A DNA stretch of 64,000 nt, from NCBI RefSeq assembly GCF_005502435.1, contig NZ_SCOU01000001.1, positions 434,001 through 498,000 of the forward strand, read 5' to 3'. The notes beneath the pieces are model-generated. The model was not told where the DNA came from. It made no database searches and was given only the letters and a program-made list of their open reading frames with translations. The stretch comes from Methylobacillus flagellatus. GTDB lineage: Bacteria; Pseudomonadota; Gammaproteobacteria; Burkholderiales; Methylophilaceae. Below, piece by piece: positions 8,596 to 17,937 of this stretch; within the stretch, counting starts at the first letter, position 1, and each line of letters opens with the position of its first letter. The translations under genes and the position numbers were made by a program.

Positions 8596-9558
8596 ATGAA
8601 GAGACCATTCCACTCTGCCCACCCCGCCTTGTTTTACATCCTGTTGCTGATTGTCTGCGCAGTCACCATGCAGGCGCAGGCAGCCGGCTTTGTCAGCCTG
8701 CCCAGTGCAGGCTTCCCCACGGAGGGTGGGGTGAGCGCCTATCGCCTGTGCAACACCAGCGATAATTTTGGTGTGGGCGTGGCCAAATCACCCGAGCCTG
8801 GTATCCACGATGAATGTGCGGTCTTCCCGGCATCCGAACTCGCCGCACCCCTGCCTGGTTTCAAGGTGATAGGCGCGGGTGTGCGCAATCTGCTCATGGC
8901 CAACTCCTTCACCGGTGGCAAGGACAAGCACATCGGTAATGTCACCGAATTCGTGTGGCGCAATGCCGAGAAGACAGAATGCATCTTCGGCAGCCGCATC
9001 GTGCTCAGTCACAACAACGCTGCGGATTACGATGCGGGCCAGCCGGGCTCGCAGTTCTTCAAGGTGAATGACCTGGCCCGCGGCGGCTTTGCCGGGCTGC
9101 CGGTAGAAGTGGCGTATTCCATCGTCTCCAAGATCGCCAAACCGCTGTACCGCGTAGGTCGCACCTATACCTCGGTGCAATACCGTGGCTATAGCAGCAC
9201 GCCAGCTCCCGGTTATTCGGCACAACCGCTGACCACACCCGCTTATAGCCTGGCGATCAACGGGCTGCCTCAGGCTGAAAGCATCTCCACGCCCAAACCG
9301 GAACAACAATCCGCTTCACTCAATGACGACTGGGTCAACTTCACCACCTACGCCAGCGCAGGCATAGAAAACCGCACGCTAAGCTCCAGCACTGGCATGT
9401 TCTACATCAAGACCGCCTGCACGGATGCGCCACTCAAGGTCGAACCCGGCGTGATCCGTCTGCGCCAGACGGTACCGCCCATGCTGGAGATCAGCGCGCC
9501 CGGTTTTGTGCCGCAACCGGCAAAGCCCCTCAACGCTGATGCCACTGCTGGCGATTGA
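8596..9558 (+). CDS. Secreted protein, paralogue B (unknown family, four conserved Cys)
   Basis: 320 aa from ATG 8596 (SD CAGGAG 6-11 nt upstream). The signal peptide runs to MQAQAA at about residue 29. The mature protein is a diverged copy of the product at 4946-5878: AYRLCNTSDNFG, DECAVFPASE, GNVTEFVWRNAEKTECIFG, VNDLARGGF, YRVGRTYTSVQYRGY, VIRLRQT and a terminal APGFVP. All four cysteines match. The C-terminus extends about 15 residues beyond the shared GF-x-P. Family and function are unknown. The following TPR protein starts within a few bases of the stop, so B and the T2SS genes probably share a transcript. That makes B, and by extension A, a candidate substrate or assembly partner of this secretion locus. 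Confidence 0.8.
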   Translation: MKRPFHSAHPALFYILLLIVCAVTMQAQAAGFVSLPSAGFPTEGGVSAYRLCNTSDNFGVGVAKSPEPGIHDECAVFPASELAAPLPGFKVIGAGVRNLLMANSFTGGKDKHIGNVTEFVWRNAEKTECIFGSRIVLSHNNAADYDAGQPGSQFFKVNDLARGGFAGLPVEVAYSIVSKIAKPLYRVGRTYTSVQYRGYSSTPAPGYSAQPLTTPAYSLAINGLPQAESISTPKPEQQSASLNDDWVNFTTYASAGIENRTLSSSTGMFYIKTACTDAPLKVEPGVIRLRQTVPPMLEISAPGFVPQPAKPLNADATAGD

Positions 9559-9566
9559 ACAACACC

Positions 9567-11867
9567 ATGGCATCGGTCGAACATCTGCTGCAGGAATCCA
9601 TCCAGCTACATCACGCCGGGCGTTTGCTGGAGGCACGCTCTGCGCTGCGCAAGATCCTCAAGAAGATCCCGGCTCATTTCGATGCGCTGCACTTTCTTGG
9701 CCTCACGCATGTGCACAGCCAGGAATATGACAAGGCACTGCCCTACCTGAAGCGCGCGCAGGCGATCCGCCCCGATCAGGCCGAGGTGCACTACAACCTG
9801 GGTGTGACGCTGTACGAGATGCAGCAATATGAAGCCGCCATCCAGTCACTGAACCTTGCGATCAAGCTGCGTGCCGGCTATTGGAAGGCCAGCAACCTGA
9901 TGGGCAATGCCTTTGCCTTGCTGAACCTGCCGGACCAGGCGATGGATGCCTATCAGCAATCGATCCGCATGTTGCCCGACTGCGCCGCGGCCTACAACGG
10001 TATGGGCAAGGTATGCGCAGACCTGGGCCAGCCTGAACAAGCGATCCGCCATTACCAGCAGGCGATCCGCATTGATCCGCAACTGGCGGACACGCACAAC
10101 AATCTGGGTTATGCGCTGCTGGATGCGGCCCAGCCGGAACAGGCCATTGCGGTGTTCAGACAAACGCTGTTGCTGCAGCCACGGCTCATGGATGCCTACA
10201 TCGGCATGGCGCGTGGCCTGGCGCGTTGCGGTGAACTGGACGAATCCATCAGCACATATAGAACCGCCTATACGATACGGCCGGACGTGGAATGTGCGCT
10301 TGAGCTGGCCGAGGTATTGCAAAAGCAGAAACGCCATCAGGAAGCCATTTGTGTCTATGAAACAGCACTGTCACGCGCTCCGGATTCGATCGAAGTGTTG
10401 AATGGGCTAGGCATCGCGCTCACCCACGCCATGCGCTTCGACGAGGCCATCACCGTGTTCCGCAAGCTGCTTGCTGTCCAGCCTGACAACTGTGACGCCC
10501 TCAACAACCTGGGCAACTGCCATATCGAGGCCAAGCAGGCAGCGCAAGCACTGGATTGCTATAAGGCGGCGCTGGCGATCACACCGGACTTTGCTGCCGC
10601 GCACAACGGCCTGGGCAATGCACACAAGGAAATGGGCGCATTGCAGCTGGCGATAGACTGTTACTGGCGGTCGCTAGCACTGGACCCTACCTTCGCAGAG
10701 GCTTATAACAACCTGGGCAGCGTGCATGTCGAGCTGGCCGAGCTGGAACAGGCGCTTGAATACTGCCAGCAAGCCGTGACCATCAAACCGGATTATGTGC
10801 TGGCGATCTACAACCGTGCGGTGATCCTGGAGCGACTCAAACGCTACAGCGCGGCCATCGCGGAATATGAGCATGCCTTAAGCATAGACCATGAACACCA
10901 TGATTCCGGCTGGAATCGCAGCCTGGTGCAACTGTTACTGGGGCAATACCAGTCTGGCTGGCAGGGCTATGAACAACGCTGGAAACTGAAAGAAGCCCTG
11001 CCATTGACCGCAACGCCTTACCCGCGCTGGCTGGGCCAGGAGGACATCCGGGGCAAACAGCTGTTGATCCAGGTAGAACAAGGCTTCGGCGATGCGATTC
11101 AGATGGGGCGTTACATCCCGCTGCTTTGCCAGCAAGCCAGTTGCACGATTCAATGTCCGCCTGCGCTGAGCACCTTGTTCAGCCGCAGCTTCCCGGATGC
11201 CGTGATTATGGATACGCATGAATCGCCATCCAGTGGCGACTACCACGTGCCGCTGATGAGCCTGCCGCTGGCGATGCAGACCTTCAGCGAGGCGGATATC
11301 CCGCGTGCCGTGCCCTACCTGTTTGCAGACCCGGAACAAGTGACGTTCTGGCAGAAAACTCTGGCTAGCACCTTCAGCAAACGCGTCGGCCTGGTGTGGC
11401 GCGGCAACCCCAAGCACGAGAACGACAAGAACCGCTCGGCTAAGCTGAGTGATTATCTGGCGCTGATTGCAGCGCATGAACACGTGCAGTTCGTGACCCT
11501 GCAAAAAGACCTGACGACCGAAGAACGTGACCTGCTGGCAGGCTCAGGCAATGTGCGCATGCTGGACAGCGAGCTGGTCGATTTTGACGTATCCGCAGCC
11601 GTGCTGAGTACGCTGGACCTGCTTATCACCATAGATTCTGCCCCGGCCCATCTGGCTGGCGCACTCGGCATACCCACCTGGATCCTGCTGCCAGCCAATG
11701 GCGAGTGGCGCTGGCTGCTGGAACGTGAAGACACGCCCTGGTACCCGAGTGCACGGCTGTTCCGCCAGGCACAGCCTCGTGACTGGGCGGGCGTGATCGG
11801 CCGGGTCAGCGAACAGCTAGGCAGGCATCCAGTCACGTTTTCAGCTTCGCAGCCGACGCAGCCCTAG
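9567..11867 (+). CDS. TPR-repeat protein with C-terminal glycosyltransferase-like domain
   Basis: 766 aa from ATG 9567; an in-frame TTG at 9555 overlapping the previous stop is the alternative. About 12 tetratricopeptide repeats fill residues 5-460, each with the pattern YNNLGxxxxxxGxxxxAixxYxxAL. From about 465 the protein changes to a globular domain with LIQVEQGFGDAIQMGRYIPL, GLVWRGNPKHEND and TIDSAPAHLAGALGIPTW, which resembles the GT-B/heptosyltransferase-like domain found in many bacterial TPR-glycosyltransferase proteins. No signal peptide, so cytoplasmic. It may glycosylate a protein partner before export, or act as scaffold. It sits directly ahead of gspG, apparently in one operon. 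Confidence 0.75.
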   Translation: MASVEHLLQESIQLHHAGRLLEARSALRKILKKIPAHFDALHFLGLTHVHSQEYDKALPYLKRAQAIRPDQAEVHYNLGVTLYEMQQYEAAIQSLNLAIKLRAGYWKASNLMGNAFALLNLPDQAMDAYQQSIRMLPDCAAAYNGMGKVCADLGQPEQAIRHYQQAIRIDPQLADTHNNLGYALLDAAQPEQAIAVFRQTLLLQPRLMDAYIGMARGLARCGELDESISTYRTAYTIRPDVECALELAEVLQKQKRHQEAICVYETALSRAPDSIEVLNGLGIALTHAMRFDEAITVFRKLLAVQPDNCDALNNLGNCHIEAKQAAQALDCYKAALAITPDFAAAHNGLGNAHKEMGALQLAIDCYWRSLALDPTFAEAYNNLGSVHVELAELEQALEYCQQAVTIKPDYVLAIYNRAVILERLKRYSAAIAEYEHALSIDHEHHDSGWNRSLVQLLLGQYQSGWQGYEQRWKLKEALPLTATPYPRWLGQEDIRGKQLLIQVEQGFGDAIQMGRYIPLLCQQASCTIQCPPALSTLFSRSFPDAVIMDTHESPSSGDYHVPLMSLPLAMQTFSEADIPRAVPYLFADPEQVTFWQKTLASTFSKRVGLVWRGNPKHENDKNRSAKLSDYLALIAAHEHVQFVTLQKDLTTEERDLLAGSGNVRMLDSELVDFDVSAAVLSTLDLLITIDSAPAHLAGALGIPTWILLPANGEWRWLLEREDTPWYPSARLFRQAQPRDWAGVIGRVSEQLGRHPVTFSASQPTQP

Positions 11868-11907
11868 CCGCCAACCCACATGCCGCATGTTTAAGGAGCA
11901 CGTTCAG

Positions 11908-12372
11908 ATGTCCACATCCACATCCGTTTTAACCAAGGCAGCACCACTGTCTGCTCTGCCTGCATCACGTCATACCGGCTTCACGCTGCTGGAACTGCTG
12001 GTGGTGATGGTCATCATCGGCCTACTGGCCGGTTATGTAGGTCCCAAATACTTTGCCCAGATCGGTAAATCCGAAGTGAAGACCGCCCGTGCGCAGATCG
12101 ATGCACTGGGCAAGGCGCTCGATCAGTACCGTCTGGATACCGGCCACTACCCTGCCACCGAGCAAGGCTTGAGTGCACTCAATGCGGCGCCATCGAATGA
12201 AGCGCAATGGCAGGGGCCATACCTGCAGAAGGCGGTGCCCAACGACCCCTGGGGCAAACCCTACCAATACCGCTACCCCGGCGAACATGGTGAATATGAC
12301 CTTTGGTCACTGGGCAAGGATGGCCAGACCGGCGGCCGCGATGAGTTCGCTGACGTGAACAACTGGCAATAA
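11908..12372 (+). CDS. gspG: Type II secretion major pseudopilin GspG
   Basis: 154 aa from ATG 11908, preceded by AAGGAG at 11893-11898; an in-frame ATG at 11887 lies upstream of that SD. After a basic leader comes the prepilin peptidase site and N-methylation motif TGFTLLELLVVMVIIGLLAG, with Glu at +5. The C-terminal GspG signature follows: DTGHYPATEQGLSAL, NDPWGKPYQYRYPG and EYDLWSLGKDGQ-x2-GRDE, the last being the calcium-binding loop of major pseudopilins. It polymerises into the periplasmic pseudopilus that pushes folded substrates through the secretin. No prepilin peptidase gene lies here, so cleavage presumably uses PilD elsewhere. Confidence 0.95.
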   Translation: MSTSTSVLTKAAPLSALPASRHTGFTLLELLVVMVIIGLLAGYVGPKYFAQIGKSEVKTARAQIDALGKALDQYRLDTGHYPATEQGLSALNAAPSNEAQWQGPYLQKAVPNDPWGKPYQYRYPGEHGEYDLWSLGKDGQTGGRDEFADVNNWQ

Positions 12373-12429
12373 GCCGGGGAACAAACCCAAAATGCGATCC
12401 GACAAGATGCGATCCGACGCGCTGTCCAG

Positions 12430-13614
12430 ATGAAATTCGAACTCAAAGTAGCGCGCGGCCTGCAGACCCAGTCACTGGTGATGGAGGCCAGCGACATGCT
12501 GCAGGCACGCCTGCAGGCCGAAGCACAAGGCTACAGCGTGCTGGCGCTGAAAGCCCAGGGCGTGCTCAAGGCAGGCACCCGCAGACGGCAGCGTTTCAAC
12601 CTCATGCTGTTCAGCCAGGAGCTGCTGTCCCTGCTCGACTCCGGCCTCAGCCTGGTGGAAGCCATCGAAGCGCTGGCCGAGAAGGAAGCCTCTGCCGAGT
12701 CCAAAATCCTGCTGACGCAACTGCTGGCAGCCTTGTACGAAGGCCTGCCCTTGTCCAGTGCGCTGGAGCGCTTCCCGCAAACCTTTCCTGCGCTGTATGT
12801 GGCGCTGATCCGCAGCAGCGAACGCACCGGTGACATGGTGGCAGCGCTGGCACGGCATGTGACGTATCAGGGCCAGCTGGATGTGGTGCGCAAAAAGATC
12901 ATCACCTCCTCCATCTACCCGGTATTGCTCATCGTGGTCGGCGGCCTGGTGATGCTGTTCCTGTTGACCTATGTGGTACCCAGGTTCAGCACCATCTACG
13001 AAAGTGCAGGCAACGACCTGCCCTGGATGTCGCAAATGCTGCTGGCCTGGGGCCGCTTGCTGCAGGAGCGTGGCAGCGAAGTACTACTGGCGGCGCTCAG
13101 CGTCCTTGGCGTGCTGGGCTATGTGCTGAGCCGCCCTGCCGTACGCGTGGCCGCCATGAATCAGGTGTGGAAGATCCCGGCGCTGGGTGAAACCATGCGC
13201 ATCTATCAACTGGCGCGTTTCTATCGCACCCTGGGCATGCTGCTCAACGGTGGCATTCCACTGGTCACCGCCATGCAGATGGTGTCTTCGCTGCTGCAAC
13301 CCGCATTGCGCGTGCAATTGGCCGGCGTGGAACAGCAGGTACGCGAAGGTCAGCCCCTGTCTGTGGCCATGGAAAACGGCGGCATGACCACCTCCATTTC
13401 CATGCGCATGCTGCGCGTGGGCGAACGTACCGGCCGCATGGGCGAGATGATGGAACGCATAGGCGCTTTTTACGATGAAGAGATCAGCCGTGCCGTGGAC
13501 TGGTTCACACGCCTGCTGGAACCCTTGCTGATGGTCATCATCGGCCTGGTCATCGGCGTAGTGGTGGTGCTCATGTACATGCCGATCTTTGAACTTGCCG
13601 GGAACATCCAATGA
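12430..13614 (+). CDS. gspF: Type II secretion inner-membrane platform protein GspF
   Basis: 394-aa polytopic protein with two repeated GspF/PilC domains (about residues 55-180 and 255-380). FSQELLSLLDSGLSLVEAIE opens the first and FYRTLGMLLNGGIPLVTAM the second. Membrane segments are LLIVVGGLVMLFLLTYVV (about 160), VLLAALSVLGVLGYVL (about 218) and LMVIIGLVIGVVVVLMY near the C-terminus. It anchors the GspE ATPase and transmits its motion to the pseudopilus. The stop overlaps the gspE start (ATGA at 13611), showing translational coupling. Confidence 0.95.
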   Translation: MKFELKVARGLQTQSLVMEASDMLQARLQAEAQGYSVLALKAQGVLKAGTRRRQRFNLMLFSQELLSLLDSGLSLVEAIEALAEKEASAESKILLTQLLAALYEGLPLSSALERFPQTFPALYVALIRSSERTGDMVAALARHVTYQGQLDVVRKKIITSSIYPVLLIVVGGLVMLFLLTYVVPRFSTIYESAGNDLPWMSQMLLAWGRLLQERGSEVLLAALSVLGVLGYVLSRPAVRVAAMNQVWKIPALGETMRIYQLARFYRTLGMLLNGGIPLVTAMQMVSSLLQPALRVQLAGVEQQVREGQPLSVAMENGGMTTSISMRMLRVGERTGRMGEMMERIGAFYDEEISRAVDWFTRLLEPLLMVIIGLVIGVVVVLMYMPIFELAGNIQ

Positions 13615-15329
13615 ACCAGTCTCTCGACAGAACGGCCATCGCCGATCTGGAATCACTGGAAGCGGCCAACATCAGCCTCTCGCAGCTGCAACAGGCACGC
13701 GACATGGCCGCACAAGGCAATCGCCACCTGCTCGATGTGCTGGAAGAACTGGCCGCGCTTGATGCAGACCGCTTCACACTGGCGCTGGGCCGCCTCATGC
13801 ATTACCCGGTACTGAGCATGGCCGAACTGCATGCCCTGCTACCCGACTTCGACCTGCTGGCCTTCACCGAGGCCAGCAAGCTGGAATGCCTGGCTTTACG
13901 TGACAGCATGGGCGGCTTGCATATCGTGCTGGCCAACCCGCTGGATGCGCATCTGCAGAGCCGCCTGAACCTGCGTATCCATGAAACGGTGGTGTGGAGT
14001 CTGGCGCATCGCAAGGACATCGCCGCTTTTCTGTCCAGGCACGAAGAAAGCATGCGCGCCATGGATGGCCTGCTGCCCGAACACAGCAAAACCGACAGCG
14101 ACAGCCAGGGCATCGAAGACATCTCGCTGCGCTCCATCTCCGAAGACACCAGCGCTGTGGTCAAGCTGGTGCGCTCCACGCTGTACGACGCACTCAAGGC
14201 CGGGGCCAGCGACATCCACCTGGAAACCGATCCGCAAGGCCTGACCATCAAATACCGCATCGACGGCGTGCTGAATATGGTGGGCAGCGTGCACGGCCAG
14301 GCGCAGGCCGATCAGGCCATTTCACGCATCAAGGTCATGTCCGAGCTGGATATCGCCGAGCGCCGCATCCCGCAGGATGGCCGCTTCAAGGTGCTGGCCA
14401 TGGGCCGTGAAGTGGATATGCGTGTTTCCATCATGCCCAGCGTGTTCGGCGAAGACGCCGTGCTGCGTATCCTGGACCGCAAGGCCGTCACAGATCAGGC
14501 CAAGGGCCTGAGCATGGATGTGCTGGGCTTCGAGGCTTCCATCATGGCGGGCTTCCGGCTGCTGGCCGAAGAGCCTTACGGCATGCTGCTGGTGACCGGC
14601 CCGACCGGCTCCGGCAAGACCACCACGCTGTACGGCATCATCTCCGAGATCAACAACGGCCAGGACAAGATCGTCACCATCGAAGACCCGGTGGAATACC
14701 AGCTGCCCGGCGTGCTGCAGATCCCGGTGAACGAGAAAAAAGGCCTGACCTTCGCGCGCGGCCTGCGCTCCATCCTGCGTCACGACCCGGACAAGATCAT
14801 GGTGGGCGAGATCCGCGATGCAGAGACCGCGCAGATCGCCGTGCAGTCCGCCCTCACCGGCCACCTGGTGTTGACCACGGTGCACGCCAACAATGTGTTC
14901 GACGTGATCGGCCGCTTCACCAATATGAATGTGGACCCATACAGCTTCGTCTCGGCCATCAACGGCATTCTGGCGCAGCGTCTGGTGCGCGTCATCTGCC
15001 CGCACTGCGCGGTGGACGATCAACCCGATGCCGCCTTATTGAGCAAATCCGGCGTGAGTCCGGCCATGGCGGCTGACTTCCGCTTCCGTATCGGTCAGGG
15101 CTGCGGGCATTGCCATGGCACCGGCTACAAAGGCCGCAAGGCAGTGGCCGAGCTGCTGGTGTTCAACGACCTGATCCGCGAACTGATTGTGACGCGCGAG
15201 CCGGTGCGCAAGGTGAAGGAAGCCGCCCGCAACAACGGCACACGCAGCATGCGCGAAGCCGCATTGGACATGGTGAAACGTGGTGAAACCACGCTGCAGG
15301 AGATCAATCGTGTCACGTCCCTGGTTTAA
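13611..15329 (+). CDS. gspE: Type II secretion ATPase GspE
   Basis: 572-aa traffic ATPase. The N-terminal T2SSE domain spans about residues 1-150, then comes the catalytic part with SDIHLETDPQGLTIKYRIDG, Walker A GPTGSGKTTTLYG near residue 330, Asp box EDPVEYQLPG, Walker B IMVGEIRDAETAQIA and His box TGHLVLTTVHAN. A zinc-binding tetracysteine motif is present (CPHC, then CGHCHGTGYKGR). It hydrolyses ATP in the cytoplasm to drive pseudopilus assembly. Length and motif order are normal. Confidence 0.96.
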   Translation: MNQSLDRTAIADLESLEAANISLSQLQQARDMAAQGNRHLLDVLEELAALDADRFTLALGRLMHYPVLSMAELHALLPDFDLLAFTEASKLECLALRDSMGGLHIVLANPLDAHLQSRLNLRIHETVVWSLAHRKDIAAFLSRHEESMRAMDGLLPEHSKTDSDSQGIEDISLRSISEDTSAVVKLVRSTLYDALKAGASDIHLETDPQGLTIKYRIDGVLNMVGSVHGQAQADQAISRIKVMSELDIAERRIPQDGRFKVLAMGREVDMRVSIMPSVFGEDAVLRILDRKAVTDQAKGLSMDVLGFEASIMAGFRLLAEEPYGMLLVTGPTGSGKTTTLYGIISEINNGQDKIVTIEDPVEYQLPGVLQIPVNEKKGLTFARGLRSILRHDPDKIMVGEIRDAETAQIAVQSALTGHLVLTTVHANNVFDVIGRFTNMNVDPYSFVSAINGILAQRLVRVICPHCAVDDQPDAALLSKSGVSPAMAADFRFRIGQGCGHCHGTGYKGRKAVAELLVFNDLIRELIVTREPVRKVKEAARNNGTRSMREAALDMVKRGETTLQEINRVTSLV

Positions 15330-16215
15330 GCGTTTGGCTGGTCCCGCTTTATTGCGTGACGAGCTGCAGGTGCTGGTGCAAGCGCACCAGTTGCTGCTCA
15401 CGCGCAGGCAGGCTGGCTTACGGCGCAAACTGCTGGACCAGCAGCGTATCCCTGTCCCGGCCAGCATCACCAGTATCAACGCGGCGGATGCCACTCAAGG
15501 CAGCTGGACGGCGACCATGCGTTGTCTGGCAAGCGCATTGCGCGATCCGCGCTGGCAGGGCTGTCGCCCTACCGTCACGCTGTCCAGCCAGTTCGTGCAT
15601 TTTCTGGTGATGCCCTGGGATGCCAGCCTGATCACACACAGTGAGCAGCAAGCCTTTCTGCAGCATTGCTATGTGCAAGCCTATGGCGATGCGGCGCGCA
15701 ACTGGGACCTGCGTACCAGTCCGGGCGCATACGGCCAGCCCAGTCTGGCCAGCGCTGTGGACCATGCCCTGCTAAACAGCTTGCTGCAGTTGTTCCAGCA
15801 GGCGGACATGGCTGCTCCCCACATCCACCCGCTGCTGATGCAGGCCATCAACGATAGCCGCAAGCAGCCTGCTACCTCGTTCAGCTTTGCCATGTATGAG
15901 CAACACTGCATCACCTTGCTGCTGATCCATAAAGGTCAGTGGCTAAGCGTGCAAACGCACCCGGTGCGGCAGCCTCTGCAAGCACATCTGCACACGCTGA
16001 TACAGCGCGATGCCATCATCGCAGGAGTCCAGGCTGAGATTGAAGCCAGCATAGAAGCTGGCATAGAAGCTGACATGACCAGCGATGGCTGGCCCACCAT
16101 CGTGCATATCGCCGAGCCCGGCATCAGCAGCTTAACCCTGCAAGGCAAACACATCCATCAGGTGCCAGGGCCATACCAGCACGGCATGTCACTCACCAGA
16201 GCACAGCAGACATGA
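15310..16215 (+). CDS. PilM/GspL-like cytoplasmic platform protein
   Basis: 301 aa from GTG 15310, chosen because AGGAG lies about 7 nt upstream and it overlaps the end of gspE by 20 nt. No membrane segment is visible. The body (LSSQFVHFLVMPW, then a long Q-, L- and H-rich region) fits a diverged actin-like PilM/GspL cytoplasmic domain. I base this on its position between the ATPase and the PilN/PilO-like genes rather than on strong motifs. In T2SS the equivalent protein links GspE to the inner-membrane platform. Moderately sure of role, unsure of exact family. Confidence 0.55.
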   Translation: MSRPWFKRLAGPALLRDELQVLVQAHQLLLTRRQAGLRRKLLDQQRIPVPASITSINAADATQGSWTATMRCLASALRDPRWQGCRPTVTLSSQFVHFLVMPWDASLITHSEQQAFLQHCYVQAYGDAARNWDLRTSPGAYGQPSLASAVDHALLNSLLQLFQQADMAAPHIHPLLMQAINDSRKQPATSFSFAMYEQHCITLLLIHKGQWLSVQTHPVRQPLQAHLHTLIQRDAIIAGVQAEIEASIEAGIEADMTSDGWPTIVHIAEPGISSLTLQGKHIHQVPGPYQHGMSLTRAQQT

Positions 16216-16745
16216 GCATGCGCGCCGTTTTCATGAATCATGGCCAACCGCATGCGCAGCCGGTCTGGCCGCGCATCTTGTTATTGACCGGCATGGCTGC
16301 TGCAGCTGGCGCTGTGTTTGCACTGCAACAGCTGGAACAAGGTCAGCAGCAACTGGAACAGGCGTCCCGGATGCTGCTCGCGCCTGCTGGCAGCGCCAGC
16401 ACAGCCAGCACTGGGAAACAGGATATGGCCAGGCTGGGTACCAAAGAAGCCGAGGAGATGAAGGCCGTGCAGGCTGCACTGAGCGAACTCCGACTCCCCT
16501 GGCAGGCGCTGTTCTACACGCTGGAAGGCATCAGCATGACAGGCATAGACCTGCTTACGGTGGAGCCCAATCCTAAACTGCGCAAGCTGCGCCTGACCGC
16601 CGAAGCAGCAGACAGCGACCTGATGCTGGGCTATGTGCGCAATATGGGTAGCAAACCGGTGTTCAGGGACGTGCGGCTGCTCTCGCAGGAGCGCGCTGAA
16701 AGCGGTGCCTGGCGCTTTGTTGTGGAGGCCACATGGCTGCTATGA
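16212..16745 (+). CDS. PilN-like inner-membrane platform protein
   Basis: 177 aa, start overlapping the previous stop (ATGA at 16212). A short cytoplasmic leader is followed by one membrane segment at about residues 21-40 (RILLLTGMAAAAGAVFAL), a Q/E-rich coiled-coil stretch (QQLEQGQQQLEQAS) and a small periplasmic domain with LEGISMTGIDLLTVEPNP. This architecture matches PilN or the periplasmic half of GspL. It would pair with the PilM-like protein upstream and the PilO-like protein downstream. Confidence 0.6.
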   Translation: MSMRAVFMNHGQPHAQPVWPRILLLTGMAAAAGAVFALQQLEQGQQQLEQASRMLLAPAGSASTASTGKQDMARLGTKEAEEMKAVQAALSELRLPWQALFYTLEGISMTGIDLLTVEPNPKLRKLRLTAEAADSDLMLGYVRNMGSKPVFRDVRLLSQERAESGAWRFVVEATWLL

Positions 16746-17377
16746 ATAAGCAGGCAGCACAGACTCAGCCCATGGATGCTGTTTCGATGCAGTCACCCGC
16801 ACTGGACATGCTGGCGATGCGTGCCCGGCTACGTTATCGAGTTCAGCATCGCATCCACTATCTGGGCTGGCAGGGGCTGCTCGGGCTCACCCTGCTGCTG
16901 GGCAGTCTGCTGGCAGTGCTGATGCTGATCATGCCTTTGTCACAACAAGTACAGCAGCAGGAACAGGCGCTGTCTGAATTGCGTCAGCGCGCAGCAGCTC
17001 GCCAGCATGCCGGCATTCAAGCACTGGACCGCTCGCCTCAAGCGCAGCTGCGGCGCTTCTATGAGCAGCTGCCCGAAGAAACCGCGTCCACCACCTTGCT
17101 GGCAGAACTGCTGACGCTGGCGGTGGATAACGGCTTGCAAATAGACAAGGCCGACCATGCGCTGCAACCACAGCCAGCGGCTGGGTTTTTCCGTTACCAG
17201 ATCACATTGCCGCTGCATGGCCGCTACGTGGACATACGCCGCTTCAGCAGCCAGCTACTCAACCGTCTGCCGAGTGCGGCACTAAGCGAGATCAGCCTGC
17301 AGCGCCCGGATGCTGCTGCCACCGAGATCGACGCCAGGCTGCGCTTCACTGTGTTCCTGCGCAAGCCTGCCGTATGA
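16733..17377 (+). CDS. PilO/GspM-like inner-membrane platform protein
   Basis: 214 aa. ATG 16733 lies 4 nt after GGAGG; ATG 16742, which forms ATGA with the previous stop, is equally plausible and only 3 codons shorter. One membrane segment (LLGLTLLLGSLLAVLMLIM, about residues 48-66) is followed by a coiled coil (QQVQQQEQALSELRQRAAAR) and a ferredoxin-like periplasmic domain ending FTVFLRKPAV. The topology and the element FFRYQITLPLHGRYVDIRRF resemble PilO/GspM. Part of the alignment complex joining the inner-membrane platform to the secretin. Confidence 0.65.
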   Translation: MAAMNKQAAQTQPMDAVSMQSPALDMLAMRARLRYRVQHRIHYLGWQGLLGLTLLLGSLLAVLMLIMPLSQQVQQQEQALSELRQRAAARQHAGIQALDRSPQAQLRRFYEQLPEETASTTLLAELLTLAVDNGLQIDKADHALQPQPAAGFFRYQITLPLHGRYVDIRRFSSQLLNRLPSAALSEISLQRPDAAATEIDARLRFTVFLRKPAV

Positions 17378-17937
17378 GCCACACCATGACCATGCGCCAA
17401 TACGGCCTGCTCGTTGTTTTGCTGTTGAGCGTGGCGGCAACGGTATGGACCGCCGTTGCAGAAGATGAGCTTGCGGAACTGGCAGTGCCCGGCGCACCTG
17501 AGGTCCGCCCACCCAGGACCACTGCTGCAAGCGCTGTCAAGAACGTTGCCACAAACCCTGCCTATAGCCCGGCAGCGCAAATCGCCGCTGCACAAAACGT
17601 TGTCACTCAGCCGGACACCTTCAGTCTGGCCATGCGCACGCCTCAGGATGAAGAGCCAGGCGAGCTGTTCGGCCATCAAAGCGCGCAGCAAGCCGCACAG
17701 GCACTCGCCGCGCCACCCAAACCCACCGTGCCGCCTCTGCCCTTCATCTATGCCGGAAAACTGGAGGATGACGGCGATGTGATCGTGTTTCTCAGCGAGG
17801 GTGACCGCCACCACGCTGTTCATGCTGGCGATGTACTCGGTGACTGGAAAGTCCTGATTATCGCACCACCCCGGATGACCCTGCGATTCCTACCCTTGAA
17901 TCGCGAAGTGTCCATGACGATCGGAGAAGTCAATTGA
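17374..17937 (+). CDS. PilP/GspC-like periplasmic linker protein
   Basis: 187 aa, start overlapping the previous stop (ATGA). N-terminal membrane anchor or signal (YGLLVVLLLSVAATVWTAV), then a long Ala/Pro-rich linker (about residues 30-110) and a C-terminal homology-region-like domain (LPFIYAGKLEDDGDVIVFLS, then GDVLGDWKVLIIAPPRMTLR). This is the layout of PilP and of the GspC HR domain, which dock on the N0 domain of the secretin. The secretin gene follows immediately. Confidence 0.6.
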   Translation: MSHTMTMRQYGLLVVLLLSVAATVWTAVAEDELAELAVPGAPEVRPPRTTAASAVKNVATNPAYSPAAQIAAAQNVVTQPDTFSLAMRTPQDEEPGELFGHQSAQQAAQALAAPPKPTVPPLPFIYAGKLEDDGDVIVFLSEGDRHHAVHAGDVLGDWKVLIIAPPRMTLRFLPLNREVSMTIGEVN

